Source of the DNA: CAVTWJ01 sp964525605
GTDB taxonomy: Bacteria > Oederibacteriota > Muellerivitia > Muellerivitales > Muellerivitaceae
DNA: 64,000 bases
Assembly: GCA_964525605.1 (NCBI GenBank)
Contig: CAZGKT010000009.1
Span: 45,195 to 109,194, forward strand
Direction: 5' to 3'
Of the stretch, positions 44,520 through 53,327 are shown in pieces. The notes beneath the pieces are model-generated. The model was not told the DNA's origin, did no database searches, and saw only the letters and a list, made by a program, of their open reading frames with translations. The translations under genes and the position numbers were made by a program. How positions within the stretch are numbered: position 1 is the first letter of the stretch; each line of letters opens with the position of its first letter.

Positions 44520-44801
44520 TTTAGATCCTCGGCTTTCCTTACTAAACAGTTAATCCGTTTTCAGGAAGCTCAATCACATCGCATCAGCAAGCATTGGATT
44601 TACTGATAATTCAATCGTTTCTTGTTTGCGACATGTGCGTTAATTATAAAAAAAACAAGGAAAACGGGTCAATATGCCCTTAAATCAATTGGGTTTTCAT
44701 TTACTACATCTGCTTTTATCAATTAACCCCAAAACCTCAATTTTCTTAATAAAACACAGTTCAATCCCATTAGAATGCTCCCCTCTATAAAGGAGACTTA
44801 C

Positions 44802-46628
44802 TTGGCAATCATCGACCCCTTTAGCAAATATAAACCCATCCCCCTTTCCCGGAAACGGCGTACCAAGCTCCCTTCCTTTCGTACCCTAGTTCTCTTGGCC
44901 CTTGTCATCAGCGGAGTTGTTACCTCCAAAACCTACCTTTTAAATCAGTACAACTATTTCAAGGGACTTAAATATTGGAAATCCGGGGATTTGGAATTGG
45001 CCCGTATGGAATTCACGAAGGTTCTGGATCGCAATCCGGGAAACGCCAAGGCGATCGATGGATTAGGCCTGGTTGATCTGAAAACGGGCGCCCTCGACAA
45101 AGCCAGGGAAAAATACACCCAGGCCCTTACCGCAGGACTGACCTATAGCCAAAGGTTTGATCATCTGAAATTTGGACAATCTTTCATCGATCAGGGCCTG
45201 TACAACCAAGCCGAATTGGAAATTCAGCATGCCCAGGAACTCCAGCCCAACAATCCGGAAGTTTATATCGCCCTGGGAACCACCGAAAGGGCGCTGGGGG
45301 AAGTCGTCAACGGGGAGAAAGCCTATGAAAAAGCCTTGGCCCTTGATCCCAAGAACAAAAAAGTTCAAATGCTATTGGACCAGGCCCGGGAGGAAAAAGA
45401 CCGTGGGTCGATCTATTACATTTACGACCGTAACGGCGTTCCCCTGGCGCTTCAATGGATCAAGAACGGGGCCAAGGGCTACCCCATGGGCAAGGAATTC
45501 GCCCACCTCATTGGATACTACGACACCGACCCCATTAACAACCGCGGTTCAGCCGGACTGGAACAGATCTACCAGAAAGATTTCCCCGGCAACAAGCTTT
45601 ACCTCACCATCGACAGCCGAATCCAGCGGGTTCTCTCCAAAGCCATGGGATGGGAAAAAGGTGCCATCGTGGTTTTGAACCCCCGCACGGGCGAGATCCT
45701 GGGCTGCGTGTCCCAACCCACCTTCACCCCGGAAAAGGTACATAGCGAATGGGGCAACTACAACTTCAACAAAAACACTCCCCTGAAAAATCGTGCCCTG
45801 GAAAGCCTCTACGAACCCGGTTCTATCATCAAAATCGTCAGTTCAGCCGCCGCGGTCGAAAAGGGGATCAATCTCAATTCCGTATTCCCCCTCTTTTGCA
45901 AGGGATACGTCAATATCGACGGTCAATTCTTTTATGACTGGCAGAAACACAAAAATGTTCGCAGCCTGGAAGAAGCTTTTGACGATTCCTGCAACGTGGC
46001 TTATGCCAAACTGGGAATGACGATGGGGGAGGACACGTTATTGGAGTTCAATAACCGCTTCGGGTTTAATTCGACCCCTAAAACCCTCAGCGTCCCCGTT
46101 TCGCAGGGTTACACTCCCAAGCTCGGATTATCCCATTATGAGTTGGCCGAATCGGCCACCGGTCTGGGAAAATCATTCCGCATCACGCCCCTCAACGCCG
46201 CGCTGATCGCCTCGGCCATTGCGGATGACGGCGTCATGATGTCCCCTTACCTGGTGCAAAAACTCACCAATATCAATGGAACCCTATTGGAAGAGAACAA
46301 ACCGATACTTTACCAAAACACCATTAGCCGCCAGACGGCCCAATTCCTCACTACCATGATGCTTAACGACGTGGAACGGGGGATCGGGGTGAAGGCCCGG
46401 GTGAAAGGCATCAAGATCGCCGGTAAAACAGGCACTTCCGGCTCCCGCGACCCTAACTTTCACGCCTGGTTCATCTGTTTCGCCCCGGTCGAGAATCCCA
46501 AGATCGCCATGGCCATCCTGGCGGAAAACGGGGGAACCGGTAAAGACGTGGCGGCTCCCATCGCGAAGAAGGTGTTCGAGGGCATCATGGACTTCATGGA
46601 CCTGACGTCCGAAAACGATAAAAAATAG
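44802..46628 (+). CDS. TPR-containing class B penicillin-binding protein (transpeptidase)
   Basis: Peptidoglycan DD-transpeptidase. The preferred start is TTG at 44802, seven nt after AAAGGAG (608 residues); an ATG at 44775 is in frame but has no ribosome binding site. A membrane anchor at about 28-45 is followed by TPR repeats (about 50-200: 'YWKSGDLELARMEFTKVLDR', 'ALGEVVNGEKAYEKALALDP'). A reduced PBP dimerisation segment comes next ('GSAGLEQIYQKDF'), then the transpeptidase domain. It has all three catalytic motifs: S-x-x-K at 341-344 ('EPGSIIKIVSS'), SCN at 396-398 and KTGTS at 542-546. The TPR-PBP fusion is unusual, since most class B PBPs have a pedestal domain there. It is followed after 15 nt by a small membrane protein gene. 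Confidence 0.92.
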   Translation: MAIIDPFSKYKPIPLSRKRRTKLPSFRTLVLLALVISGVVTSKTYLLNQYNYFKGLKYWKSGDLELARMEFTKVLDRNPGNAKAIDGLGLVDLKTGALDKAREKYTQALTAGLTYSQRFDHLKFGQSFIDQGLYNQAELEIQHAQELQPNNPEVYIALGTTERALGEVVNGEKAYEKALALDPKNKKVQMLLDQAREEKDRGSIYYIYDRNGVPLALQWIKNGAKGYPMGKEFAHLIGYYDTDPINNRGSAGLEQIYQKDFPGNKLYLTIDSRIQRVLSKAMGWEKGAIVVLNPRTGEILGCVSQPTFTPEKVHSEWGNYNFNKNTPLKNRALESLYEPGSIIKIVSSAAAVEKGINLNSVFPLFCKGYVNIDGQFFYDWQKHKNVRSLEEAFDDSCNVAYAKLGMTMGEDTLLEFNNRFGFNSTPKTLSVPVSQGYTPKLGLSHYELAESATGLGKSFRITPLNAALIASAIADDGVMMSPYLVQKLTNINGTLLEENKPILYQNTISRQTAQFLTTMMLNDVERGIGVKARVKGIKIAGKTGTSGSRDPNFHAWFICFAPVENPKIAMAILAENGGTGKDVAAPIAKKVFEGIMDFMDLTSENDKK

Positions 46629-46643
46629 TCCCGGAGGAAAATT

Positions 46644-46910
46644 ATGTTTTGGGTGGAAACTATTCTCTCGCTCATCATGGGAACCATGGGCACCTATATG
46701 CTCTACCGGGGCAAGAAAATCATGGAACCCAAAATGATGCTTTGGGGAGGCGTTCTGATCGTTCTTTCCTATTTCCTTTTTTCCGGGGGCGGAAAGGACG
46801 ACGATTCAAAGGCTGTTTTAAAAAAAATAATGACCGGTTCCAGTGATCAGGGGCAAGATCCCCAGGGCTTGCTCCAACCAAGCCCCACCCCAACCGTCCA
46901 GATTCCATAG
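46644..46910 (+). CDS. Small membrane protein, unknown function
   Basis: An 88-residue protein not recognised. It has two hydrophobic segments (about 4-22 and 33-47), then a Gly/Asp stretch and a Pro/Gln/Ser-rich tail. It starts with ATG behind CCGGAGGAA, 15 nt after the TPR-PBP, so the two are probably one transcript; a link to cell-wall synthesis is only inferred from that. Confidence 0.7.
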   Translation: MFWVETILSLIMGTMGTYMLYRGKKIMEPKMMLWGGVLIVLSYFLFSGGGKDDDSKAVLKKIMTGSSDQGQDPQGLLQPSPTPTVQIP

Positions 46911-46928
46911 AATTCCTAAATCCTTCCG

Positions 46929-48788
46929 CTATCCCTTTAGATGTTTATAACACCAATCTGACAGATCCTTTTGATGGGCATCTTGCGATATCTCCCATAA
47001 TTGTTCGTAATAATCTTTGAAACGACCCCGGCATAATCGGATAGCTTCCAGATCAAATTTCATGGCATCGTCCAGATGTCCTGTAATCGCGCAAAAATAA
47101 GCCGCTGATTTGAGTTCTCGCGGATCGATTGGCCTCCTCCAGAACCCTTCCAAAAAAGACGACAGTTCCCCATCGGTTGCCAAGGAAGAAATCGTAGTCC
47201 TGATCTGCCCCGGAAGATCGGGGGAGATCCCCCATTCCCGCTCGAGTTCCGGCAGGATTAACCCCGGCACCTGGTCTCCATAACCGCGTCGAAGGTAAAT
47301 GACCGTATTTCCGTCCAGATGAACCGGTCGCCAATCCAGCATGAACTTTAGATCGCCGAACCAGGCCCTGTCATCCAAAGGTGAAAAGGCAAGGATATCC
47401 GGGTGATATTCTTCGACCAAACGCAGCAATCCTCCGGGTTGAAAGGATGCCGCCTCCTCGCGGTACAATTCTTCTCCCATGACTTCCAATCGTCCATCAC
47501 TAAAAGTCTTATTCCCCCATTCCCATTCCAGCCATCCACCCATACGGTTGGTGTTCAAAATTCTCCCTTCCAAATGATTTTGAATGAGGTAATGGCCCGG
47601 AGCTACGCAATCCTGCCGGATCCCCAACCCAAATCGATCGGGCCTGCGCGAATCGACATAATAAGCGCTGGTCAAGACCCTCAAGGAAATGGCGATCAAG
47701 AGGCCGCTGATCACCCACGCCGTACAGGCACGATCGAAGCGAGAGCTGATTCTACCGAGGCTTTTCCATTCCAAATCTTTCCAACAAGCGGCCGCGAGAG
47801 GGGCACAAGCCAGGAGGAAAAGCTCGATATTCCTCCAGGAAAAGGCCGAAAGGATGAAGAAAGCCAAAAAAACTCCCCATTCCCTGCCATTCCTTTTTTT
47901 CAGGGTTAAAAGAACCATCCCGCCTAGCGTCAAACTAAAAACCTTATAAATCAAAAGATATGCCGGGGATGTCGCGAAGAGTTGTTCACCCAGCAACCAA
48001 GGCGAGCGAAATTCCTGGATCGTTTGGAATGTCCCAGAACTCAAGCTTTTCAAAAGGGTAAAAGGGAAAAAAAACCCCCGAATGAAATAGGGATTGATGG
48101 TGCAGACGAGAATTGCCAGCAAGTAATACTTTTTCGGGTAGGTAACGTATTTTCCGCCTTCAATAAGGTCCGCCAATAAATAAATCCCGAGGATCACCCA
48201 CCCAACGGCGAACAATCCTTCCACGTTGGCCCAAAGGGCGAACAACAAGGGCAAAAAAACGCCTAGGTCCCTGCCCTTTCGTTCTTTCATTTCCAGGATC
48301 CAAAACACCAGACTCATCAAAAGGCAACTCAGCATCTCAGGGCGGGCCCGAAATCGAATCTCGATCCCAAAAAGTATCACCACTAGGATCACGAGGGATG
48401 TCCACGTAGGTATTTCTACGAGTCGCAGTCTTTTCCAGGTGATCCAGACCAAGCTCAACGCGCAAACCGCATTAAGAAAAGACAAGAACCCGTAACCACC
48501 TAGATAAAAAGCAAGATAAAGCGCGACCTGATATAGCCAATGGATATCCAGATATTCCCGGGTCGAAGCTCGATAGGTCAGGGGGTCCAAGGTGGGTACC
48601 TGGTGGTTGCGCAGAATCCACTCGCCCATTTTCAAATGGAAACCTAGATCGGAATCAAATAACTCCCGAGTCCCCAACAATCCCGTTAAAAGGAAACAAA
48701 AGAACAGGGGAACGAGCCAGGGGTCCCGGGGTTTATAACTTTTCCAGGAAGAGGAAAGTCTTTCTTGGATGAGGGGAAAACCATTCAT
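46929..48788 (-). CDS. Polytopic membrane protein, GT-C glycosyltransferase-like
   Basis: A 619-residue protein with about 10-12 membrane helices in its first 400 residues and a soluble C-terminal part. The first extracytoplasmic loop carries 'LFDSDLGFHLKMGEWILRNH' and 'DIHWLYQVALYLAFYLGG', acidic and His residues placed as in GT-C enzymes that use lipid-linked sugars. No exact family is recognised. The C-terminal third ('GRLEVMGEELYREEAAS') resembles the soluble part of such proteins. Convergent with the small membrane protein gene, with 18 nt between stops. Confidence 0.7.
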   Translation of the reverse strand: MNGFPLIQERLSSSWKSYKPRDPWLVPLFFCFLLTGLLGTRELFDSDLGFHLKMGEWILRNHQVPTLDPLTYRASTREYLDIHWLYQVALYLAFYLGGYGFLSFLNAVCALSLVWITWKRLRLVEIPTWTSLVILVVILFGIEIRFRARPEMLSCLLMSLVFWILEMKERKGRDLGVFLPLLFALWANVEGLFAVGWVILGIYLLADLIEGGKYVTYPKKYYLLAILVCTINPYFIRGFFFPFTLLKSLSSGTFQTIQEFRSPWLLGEQLFATSPAYLLIYKVFSLTLGGMVLLTLKKRNGREWGVFLAFFILSAFSWRNIELFLLACAPLAAACWKDLEWKSLGRISSRFDRACTAWVISGLLIAISLRVLTSAYYVDSRRPDRFGLGIRQDCVAPGHYLIQNHLEGRILNTNRMGGWLEWEWGNKTFSDGRLEVMGEELYREEAASFQPGGLLRLVEEYHPDILAFSPLDDRAWFGDLKFMLDWRPVHLDGNTVIYLRRGYGDQVPGLILPELEREWGISPDLPGQIRTTISSLATDGELSSFLEGFWRRPIDPRELKSAAYFCAITGHLDDAMKFDLEAIRLCRGRFKDYYEQLWEISQDAHQKDLSDWCYKHLKG

Positions 48789-48876
48789 GAAAAGATTATA
48801 TCGGCACCCTGAATTCCTCCCGCCTGGATTTTAGGGGCCCTGCAGGAAAACGAGGATTGGGTCCAATCGAATGGGG

Positions 48877-50022
48877 TCAGGCTATTTCCAGGTGTTTGGG
48901 ATATACGGTCAAATTCTGGCACCCGCTCGCATTCACTACCACCAGGTCTTCGATTCGCACCGCTCCCACTCCAGGGTAATAAAGCCCTGGTTCCACCGTC
49001 ACCACTTCCCCTCTTTTCAGGAAATGTTCGGAAGAATTGATCCGGGGCGGTTCGTGGACGTCCAACCCCAAACCATGCCCTGTTCCGTGAAAAAAGCCCA
49101 CCATAACCCCGTTTCGCCGTTCAGTCTTGTAGCCTCGGTCTTCCATTTCTTTCGCGATGGCTTGATGAATTTCTCGTCCATTCATTCCGGGAGCCACCAT
49201 CCCGATCCCCTTTTCCTGCGCAACCTTCACGGCCTCATATTGGGCCTTCAACGCAATCGAGGCCTTTCCCTTCACGAAAGTGCGGGTAATGTCGGCGTAA
49301 TAGCAGGTATCTCCTGATCGGGGGAAAACATCCACAATCAGCGACTGGTTCGCCCATACAAATCCCGTCCCTTCCTGGTGTGGATCGCATCCCTGGTTTC
49401 CGCCGGCCACAATGGTATGGCTTCCAATACAGTTGTTTTCCATCATGGAAACATTCAGAACCTTTTTCAGAGATTCGGAGGTCACCCAATTGCCGCGATA
49501 GGATAATTTCTTGCCCGTTATTTTTGATTTGCGAAGCACATCCTCCAGTTTATGGATGGCGGCTTCGGTATATCGCAAGGATTGGGTGATCATGCGGACT
49601 TCTTCCTTCGACTTGTACACCCGCTCCTCGAAAAAGGGATCGGGCTTACACTCCACCGTTATTCCCTTCCTGCGTAGGGAATCCGCCAAGCCCAGATTGA
49701 AATTCTCGGGCACCCGCACTTTGGAGATCCCCCTGGATTTGAGGAAAAAGGCCGTCACATCGGCCACCCTCGGTTTCTCCACGCCCGACTTCATCGTTTT
49801 GACCTGTATATCCGAGTAGGAAAGAACGTCGTCCACCTTCGCCTGTTTTTGGGCGCGCCCCAATTCCAGGTCGCTCATCAGAATGATTTTTTTCGTGCCG
49901 ATTTGGAAAAACGGAAAGGGATCGGGAACCACGAATTTCACGGCGTAATATAGATTCGAATCCGATTCACTGGCCCCGTACATCATCAGGGCGGTCCGGC
50001 TTCCGGGTTTCGTTGTTTTCAT
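48877..50022 (-). CDS. M24 family Xaa-Pro aminopeptidase-like protein
   Basis: Pita-bread metallopeptidase. From the ATG at 50022 (GGAGA upstream) it has 381 residues. The C-terminal catalytic domain has all five metal ligands in order: Asp in 'SLIVDVFPRSGDTCYYAD', Asp in 'ADITRTFVKG', His in 'FFHGTGHGLGLDVHEPP', Glu in 'VVTVEPGLYYPGVGAVR' and Glu in 'RIEDLVVV'. The N-terminal creatinase-type domain is present ('LMYGAS'-like region and 'KIILMSDLELGRAQKQAKVD'). It probably removes N-terminal residues before Pro, in the cytoplasm. Confidence 0.92.
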   Translation of the reverse strand: MKTTKPGSRTALMMYGASESDSNLYYAVKFVVPDPFPFFQIGTKKIILMSDLELGRAQKQAKVDDVLSYSDIQVKTMKSGVEKPRVADVTAFFLKSRGISKVRVPENFNLGLADSLRRKGITVECKPDPFFEERVYKSKEEVRMITQSLRYTEAAIHKLEDVLRKSKITGKKLSYRGNWVTSESLKKVLNVSMMENNCIGSHTIVAGGNQGCDPHQEGTGFVWANQSLIVDVFPRSGDTCYYADITRTFVKGKASIALKAQYEAVKVAQEKGIGMVAPGMNGREIHQAIAKEMEDRGYKTERRNGVMVGFFHGTGHGLGLDVHEPPRINSSEHFLKRGEVVTVEPGLYYPGVGAVRIEDLVVVNASGCQNLTVYPKHLEIA

Positions 50023-50144
50023 TTTTTCTCCAAGATAAAGGTGCAACCCGCTATTTGGGCTGGCGCGAGGTTCAAATCATAAAATCGACTTGCCCAAGAA
50101 GCAACCGGGCTAATATCACGTTGGGAGGCTTCGCTTCGCTTCGT

Positions 50145-52190
50145 TTATGCCCGTTGAACCTGCTGATTTTTCCAGGGCCGAAGAAAAGGGGAACCTATCA
50201 ACACGGATATCCCCAACAAACTCAAAAAAAGACCAAAGCGAAAACTGGCTGGTTCGTAAGAAACTCGAACCTGGCCGGCGTCCTTATGCAAGGGAATGCC
50301 AATAAAAATTCCATCCGCCAATAAAATAGCCTCGGGTTGTCCATTCACCCAAGCCCGCCATCCCGGCAGGGCATTTTGAGTGATTACCCGGTAGTCTCCC
50401 CCGCCCGGAAAGGTTTCGGCGCAAAGCGGGGGCCGAGGGCTGATAGACGCGCACGACAGGGGCTTTGAATCCAAATAAAGATCATGCCGAGGGTTCGCCG
50501 TTCCCTCGGCAAAAGCCGTGAAAATACCTTTTCGGTCCGCCATACGCGGTTTCCCGGTATATGCAAAGGAGCCGCCCAGTGAAGAGGGATTTTTCCAGAG
50601 CGTCCATGAATCTTCGATCCAGAGCCTTTTGTAGGATGAAGGCATATGTTCTTCGGGTAGTAAAAGCAGGTCCACGCCCAATAGATCCATCAGGTGTCCC
50701 TTTTCATATGGAAATCCAAACTTGAAATAGTTATTGGCGTCCAGTGCCCCCCAAGTCGGCCAAGTGGATCCATAAAAATTGGCTAGGGGCAAATGAACAA
50801 AGAGGTTGGAATCGGGAACGAAATGCTTGAATAAGGGCTTTCGTTCCGGGTCCGGCATCGGGGTGTAGAAGACCTGATGTTCCGATTCGTTCGCAAGGAT
50901 CAAAACTCGTCCTGACCCTAACGAGCCGGTTATTTTCCGAGCTTCGGCATCCAGCCGGGCATGGGGCGGGGCAAAGTTGGTCTCGTAGGGATGGGTCCAA
51001 ACGGGGTAGAGCAGATTCAAAACTCCCGCCGCCAAAAGGGCCCATTTCCATCTCCCCGGCTTCGGGAACAGGTCCTCCAATAAAAACCCGACAGTGAAAA
51101 GTTCCAGTGTATTGATCAAGGCCCAACTCTTGGCCGGTTCCAAGAAACCGGGCATCAGGGTAAAAACAAGGTTGGAAGCCCCCGGAAAGAAACCGACCGA
51201 CCCAACGAGAAAAAACAAGAAAGCGCCGTAAAAGAAACAACTGTTTCTTTTTAAGCGTTTGTATCCCAAAAGCCCGAACGCGAGAATTAGCAAGGGGATC
51301 ATTCCGCTGTAGAAATTAAAATAAAAGAAAGTCGGCGAGTTTACATAATCCGGGATCGAGCTGCTTGAAAGGGCGTTGTAATCAAAGAAGGTTTTCAGGT
51401 TCTCAAGAGGCAGAAAGAAATGCGGGTTATCCGGCACCGCCGGAAGCCGGACCGAGTTGATGAAAAAGTATTCCACCGAAGGAACCCATTGGGCGGCCGA
51501 AAAAAGCAGTCCCAAAGCCAGGGGCTTCATCAGTTTGAGGATCGAGTCCCGCCCCGAATGAAAAATGCCGTAGGCCAAGCATCCTGCCAGGGTGTAAAAA
51601 ATGATTTGCGGATATCCGGCTAAGACCTGCAAGGCCAGGAACAGGGCCCCCTTCAAGGTACCGTAAGGTTTCCCTTCAAGACATTCCCGGGTCGCCAAAA
51701 ACATCCACGGCCCCCAGGCCATCGTGTCCATGGAGGAATTGCTTCCCAAATGGTTAAAGGCGCACAGGTTCAGCAGGGCGAGGGAGGAACTGAAAAAAGC
51801 CCAAAAGGTGCTGACCTGGCTGGCCCGCAAAAAAGCATAGACGCCCGCCGAAAGGATAAGCAGATGGAGGATCCCTGAAAAATTCCAGGCCGCAAGCCCC
51901 TTCCATACAAAGAGGAGGGTTCCTGGATAAAAACTTTCGGTTTGCCAGGTCGCCAGCCAGGGTATGCCAAAGGCGGAAAGGGGGTTCCACAACGGAATCT
52001 GCCCTGCCCTTAGAGCGGATAAAACCGACCATCTAACGGGAAGGTTCCAGGTGTCGTTTTCCGGGCAGGCGGTATGAAGTTCGGGATGAAATAAAAGAGG
52101 CGAATAGGCCAAAAGTACGAGGCCCAACCACCCTAAAACAACCCACAAAAGAGAGGAAAAAGGCTTCGCTTGATAAGATGGTTTATTCAT
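50145..52190 (-). CDS. YfhO-like polytopic membrane protein
   Basis: A 681-residue protein with about 11-13 membrane helices. The opening region 'ENDTWNLPVRWSVLSALRAG' plus 'IPLWNPLSAFGIPWLATWQT' is typical of the YfhO family, whose members are thought to help glycosylate lipid-linked polymers. The long soluble part after about residue 400 and a final helix near 655-672 also fit. No catalytic residue can be defended. Together with the GT-C-like protein at 46929-48788 it suggests surface polysaccharide work (inference). Confidence 0.78.
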   Translation of the reverse strand: MNKPSYQAKPFSSLLWVVLGWLGLVLLAYSPLLFHPELHTACPENDTWNLPVRWSVLSALRAGQIPLWNPLSAFGIPWLATWQTESFYPGTLLFVWKGLAAWNFSGILHLLILSAGVYAFLRASQVSTFWAFFSSSLALLNLCAFNHLGSNSSMDTMAWGPWMFLATRECLEGKPYGTLKGALFLALQVLAGYPQIIFYTLAGCLAYGIFHSGRDSILKLMKPLALGLLFSAAQWVPSVEYFFINSVRLPAVPDNPHFFLPLENLKTFFDYNALSSSSIPDYVNSPTFFYFNFYSGMIPLLILAFGLLGYKRLKRNSCFFYGAFLFFLVGSVGFFPGASNLVFTLMPGFLEPAKSWALINTLELFTVGFLLEDLFPKPGRWKWALLAAGVLNLLYPVWTHPYETNFAPPHARLDAEARKITGSLGSGRVLILANESEHQVFYTPMPDPERKPLFKHFVPDSNLFVHLPLANFYGSTWPTWGALDANNYFKFGFPYEKGHLMDLLGVDLLLLPEEHMPSSYKRLWIEDSWTLWKNPSSLGGSFAYTGKPRMADRKGIFTAFAEGTANPRHDLYLDSKPLSCASISPRPPLCAETFPGGGDYRVITQNALPGWRAWVNGQPEAILLADGIFIGIPLHKDAGQVRVSYEPASFRFGLFLSLLGISVLIGSPFLRPWKNQQVQRA

Positions 52191-52237
52191 TCAAGACATT
52201 ATTATGCAAGACAGATGATTGGTGGAAAATGTCTCGC

Positions 52238-52726
52238 TTAGAGGCTTTCACGCAACTGCCGTAAACGGGCCCGGCGCTTGAGTTCTTCCCTCAGATCCCG
52301 GATTTTGCCCGTCAGTTTTTCATGGGGTATTTCCAAGAGGTTCCCGTCCCCTTCCAGGTTCGAAGGCGCCTCAAACTTGGCCGTTTGCGAGTCCACGAAA
52401 AGCACCTCGGGCACCTCTAACCCTTCCCGGTACTCCTCCCCGATTTCAGCAAAATAGGCCGCTTTATCTAGAACCTTTGGGAAGCGGTAAACCAGCGCCC
52501 CGAGGGGTTTCCCGCCGTCCACGACCAGGTGGATGAAATGGATATCCGACAGGGCGTCTTCCAGGGCGAGCTTGTCCTCCGGAAAATAGCTGGCGACGAA
52601 CTCAATAAGCCACGCGAATTCCCGTTCCAGGAAAAGTCTTTGTTGTTCCTGGATCTTTTCAATCTGTTCCTGCATTTCCTTTTCGCTCATTTGTTTTTCC
52701 GGAATACCGGGGGATAAATCACTCAT
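52238..52726 (-). CDS. Hypothetical protein with terminal coiled coils
   Basis: I do not recognise this 162-residue soluble protein. The N-terminal 35 residues are a Gln/Glu-rich helix ('EKEMQEQIEKIQEQQRLFLE') and the last 35 a basic coiled coil ('KIRDLREELKRRARLRQLRE'). The middle has alternating hydrophobic strands ('FIHLVVDGGKPLGALVYRFP'). ATG with AGGAAGG upstream; 24 nt before thpR in the same direction. Confidence 0.7.
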   Translation of the reverse strand: MSDLSPGIPEKQMSEKEMQEQIEKIQEQQRLFLEREFAWLIEFVASYFPEDKLALEDALSDIHFIHLVVDGGKPLGALVYRFPKVLDKAAYFAEIGEEYREGLEVPEVLFVDSQTAKFEAPSNLEGDGNLLEIPHEKLTGKIRDLREELKRRARLRQLRESL

Positions 52727-52750
52727 GGGATTCCTTCCTATTGCGCCGTT

Positions 52751-53311
52751 TCAAATGCCGAGGGAATAAGCTTCCACGACTTTATAAATCGAACCGCCAG
52801 GAGTCAACCGGCTTTCCATCAATTGGATTTTAGTGGCGAGAAAACTATCCAGGGATGGGGGACAGGCCTTTTGGAGCCTTTCCCAATCGGCAGGAGGAAG
52901 CGATTCGTCCCGAAACCGGCCCAGCGTGATGTGCGGCTGGTATTTCCTTGTTTCCATCCGGAAACCCGCGTTTTCCAAAGGTCCCGTCATTTTTTGGAAT
53001 AAGGCCGTGACTTCTTCACGACCGGCATGAACATTCGCGAAAAGGGTTTTCGGATTTTTGATGTTCGGAAAGGCTCCCACACCGCCCACTTCAATCTCGA
53101 GGGGCCGGGTTCCTTGGGTTGCCATCTTCAAAGCGGCTTTTAAATTCGTCATTTGGTCCTCCCGGGTCTCCCCCAGGAACACCAGGGTCAGGTGAAGGTT
53201 GTCCGTTGGAACCCATTTGATTGGCAAATTTAATCCCTGGGCAAAGGCCAGGAATCCTTTCAAACCCCGCAGGGGCGCCCCCTCAACCGCGACCGCGGTG
53301 AAAAGCCTCAT
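52751..53311 (-). CDS. thpR: RNA 2',3'-cyclic phosphodiesterase (2H family, ThpR/LigT)
   Basis: Hydrolyses 2',3'-cyclic phosphate ends of RNA. The 186-residue protein has the two catalytic H-x-T motifs of the 2H superfamily: 'DNLHLTLVFLGETRED' and 'KYQPHITLGRFRDES'. Start 'MRLFTAVAVEG' is typical. It follows cinA by 16 nt, a common pairing. Confidence 0.95.
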   Translation of the reverse strand: MRLFTAVAVEGAPLRGLKGFLAFAQGLNLPIKWVPTDNLHLTLVFLGETREDQMTNLKAALKMATQGTRPLEIEVGGVGAFPNIKNPKTLFANVHAGREEVTALFQKMTGPLENAGFRMETRKYQPHITLGRFRDESLPPADWERLQKACPPSLDSFLATKIQLMESRLTPGGSIYKVVEAYSLGI

Positions 53312-53327
53312 ACTGAACCCCGGGCCG

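Noticed and set aside
46720..46908. Minus-strand frame opposite the small membrane protein
   Set aside because: No ribosome binding site, and the plus-strand gene has a good one and is coupled to the PBP gene.
50040..50130. tRNA-like GGTTCAAATC sequence
   Set aside because: No acceptor stem or anticodon arm can be drawn around it.
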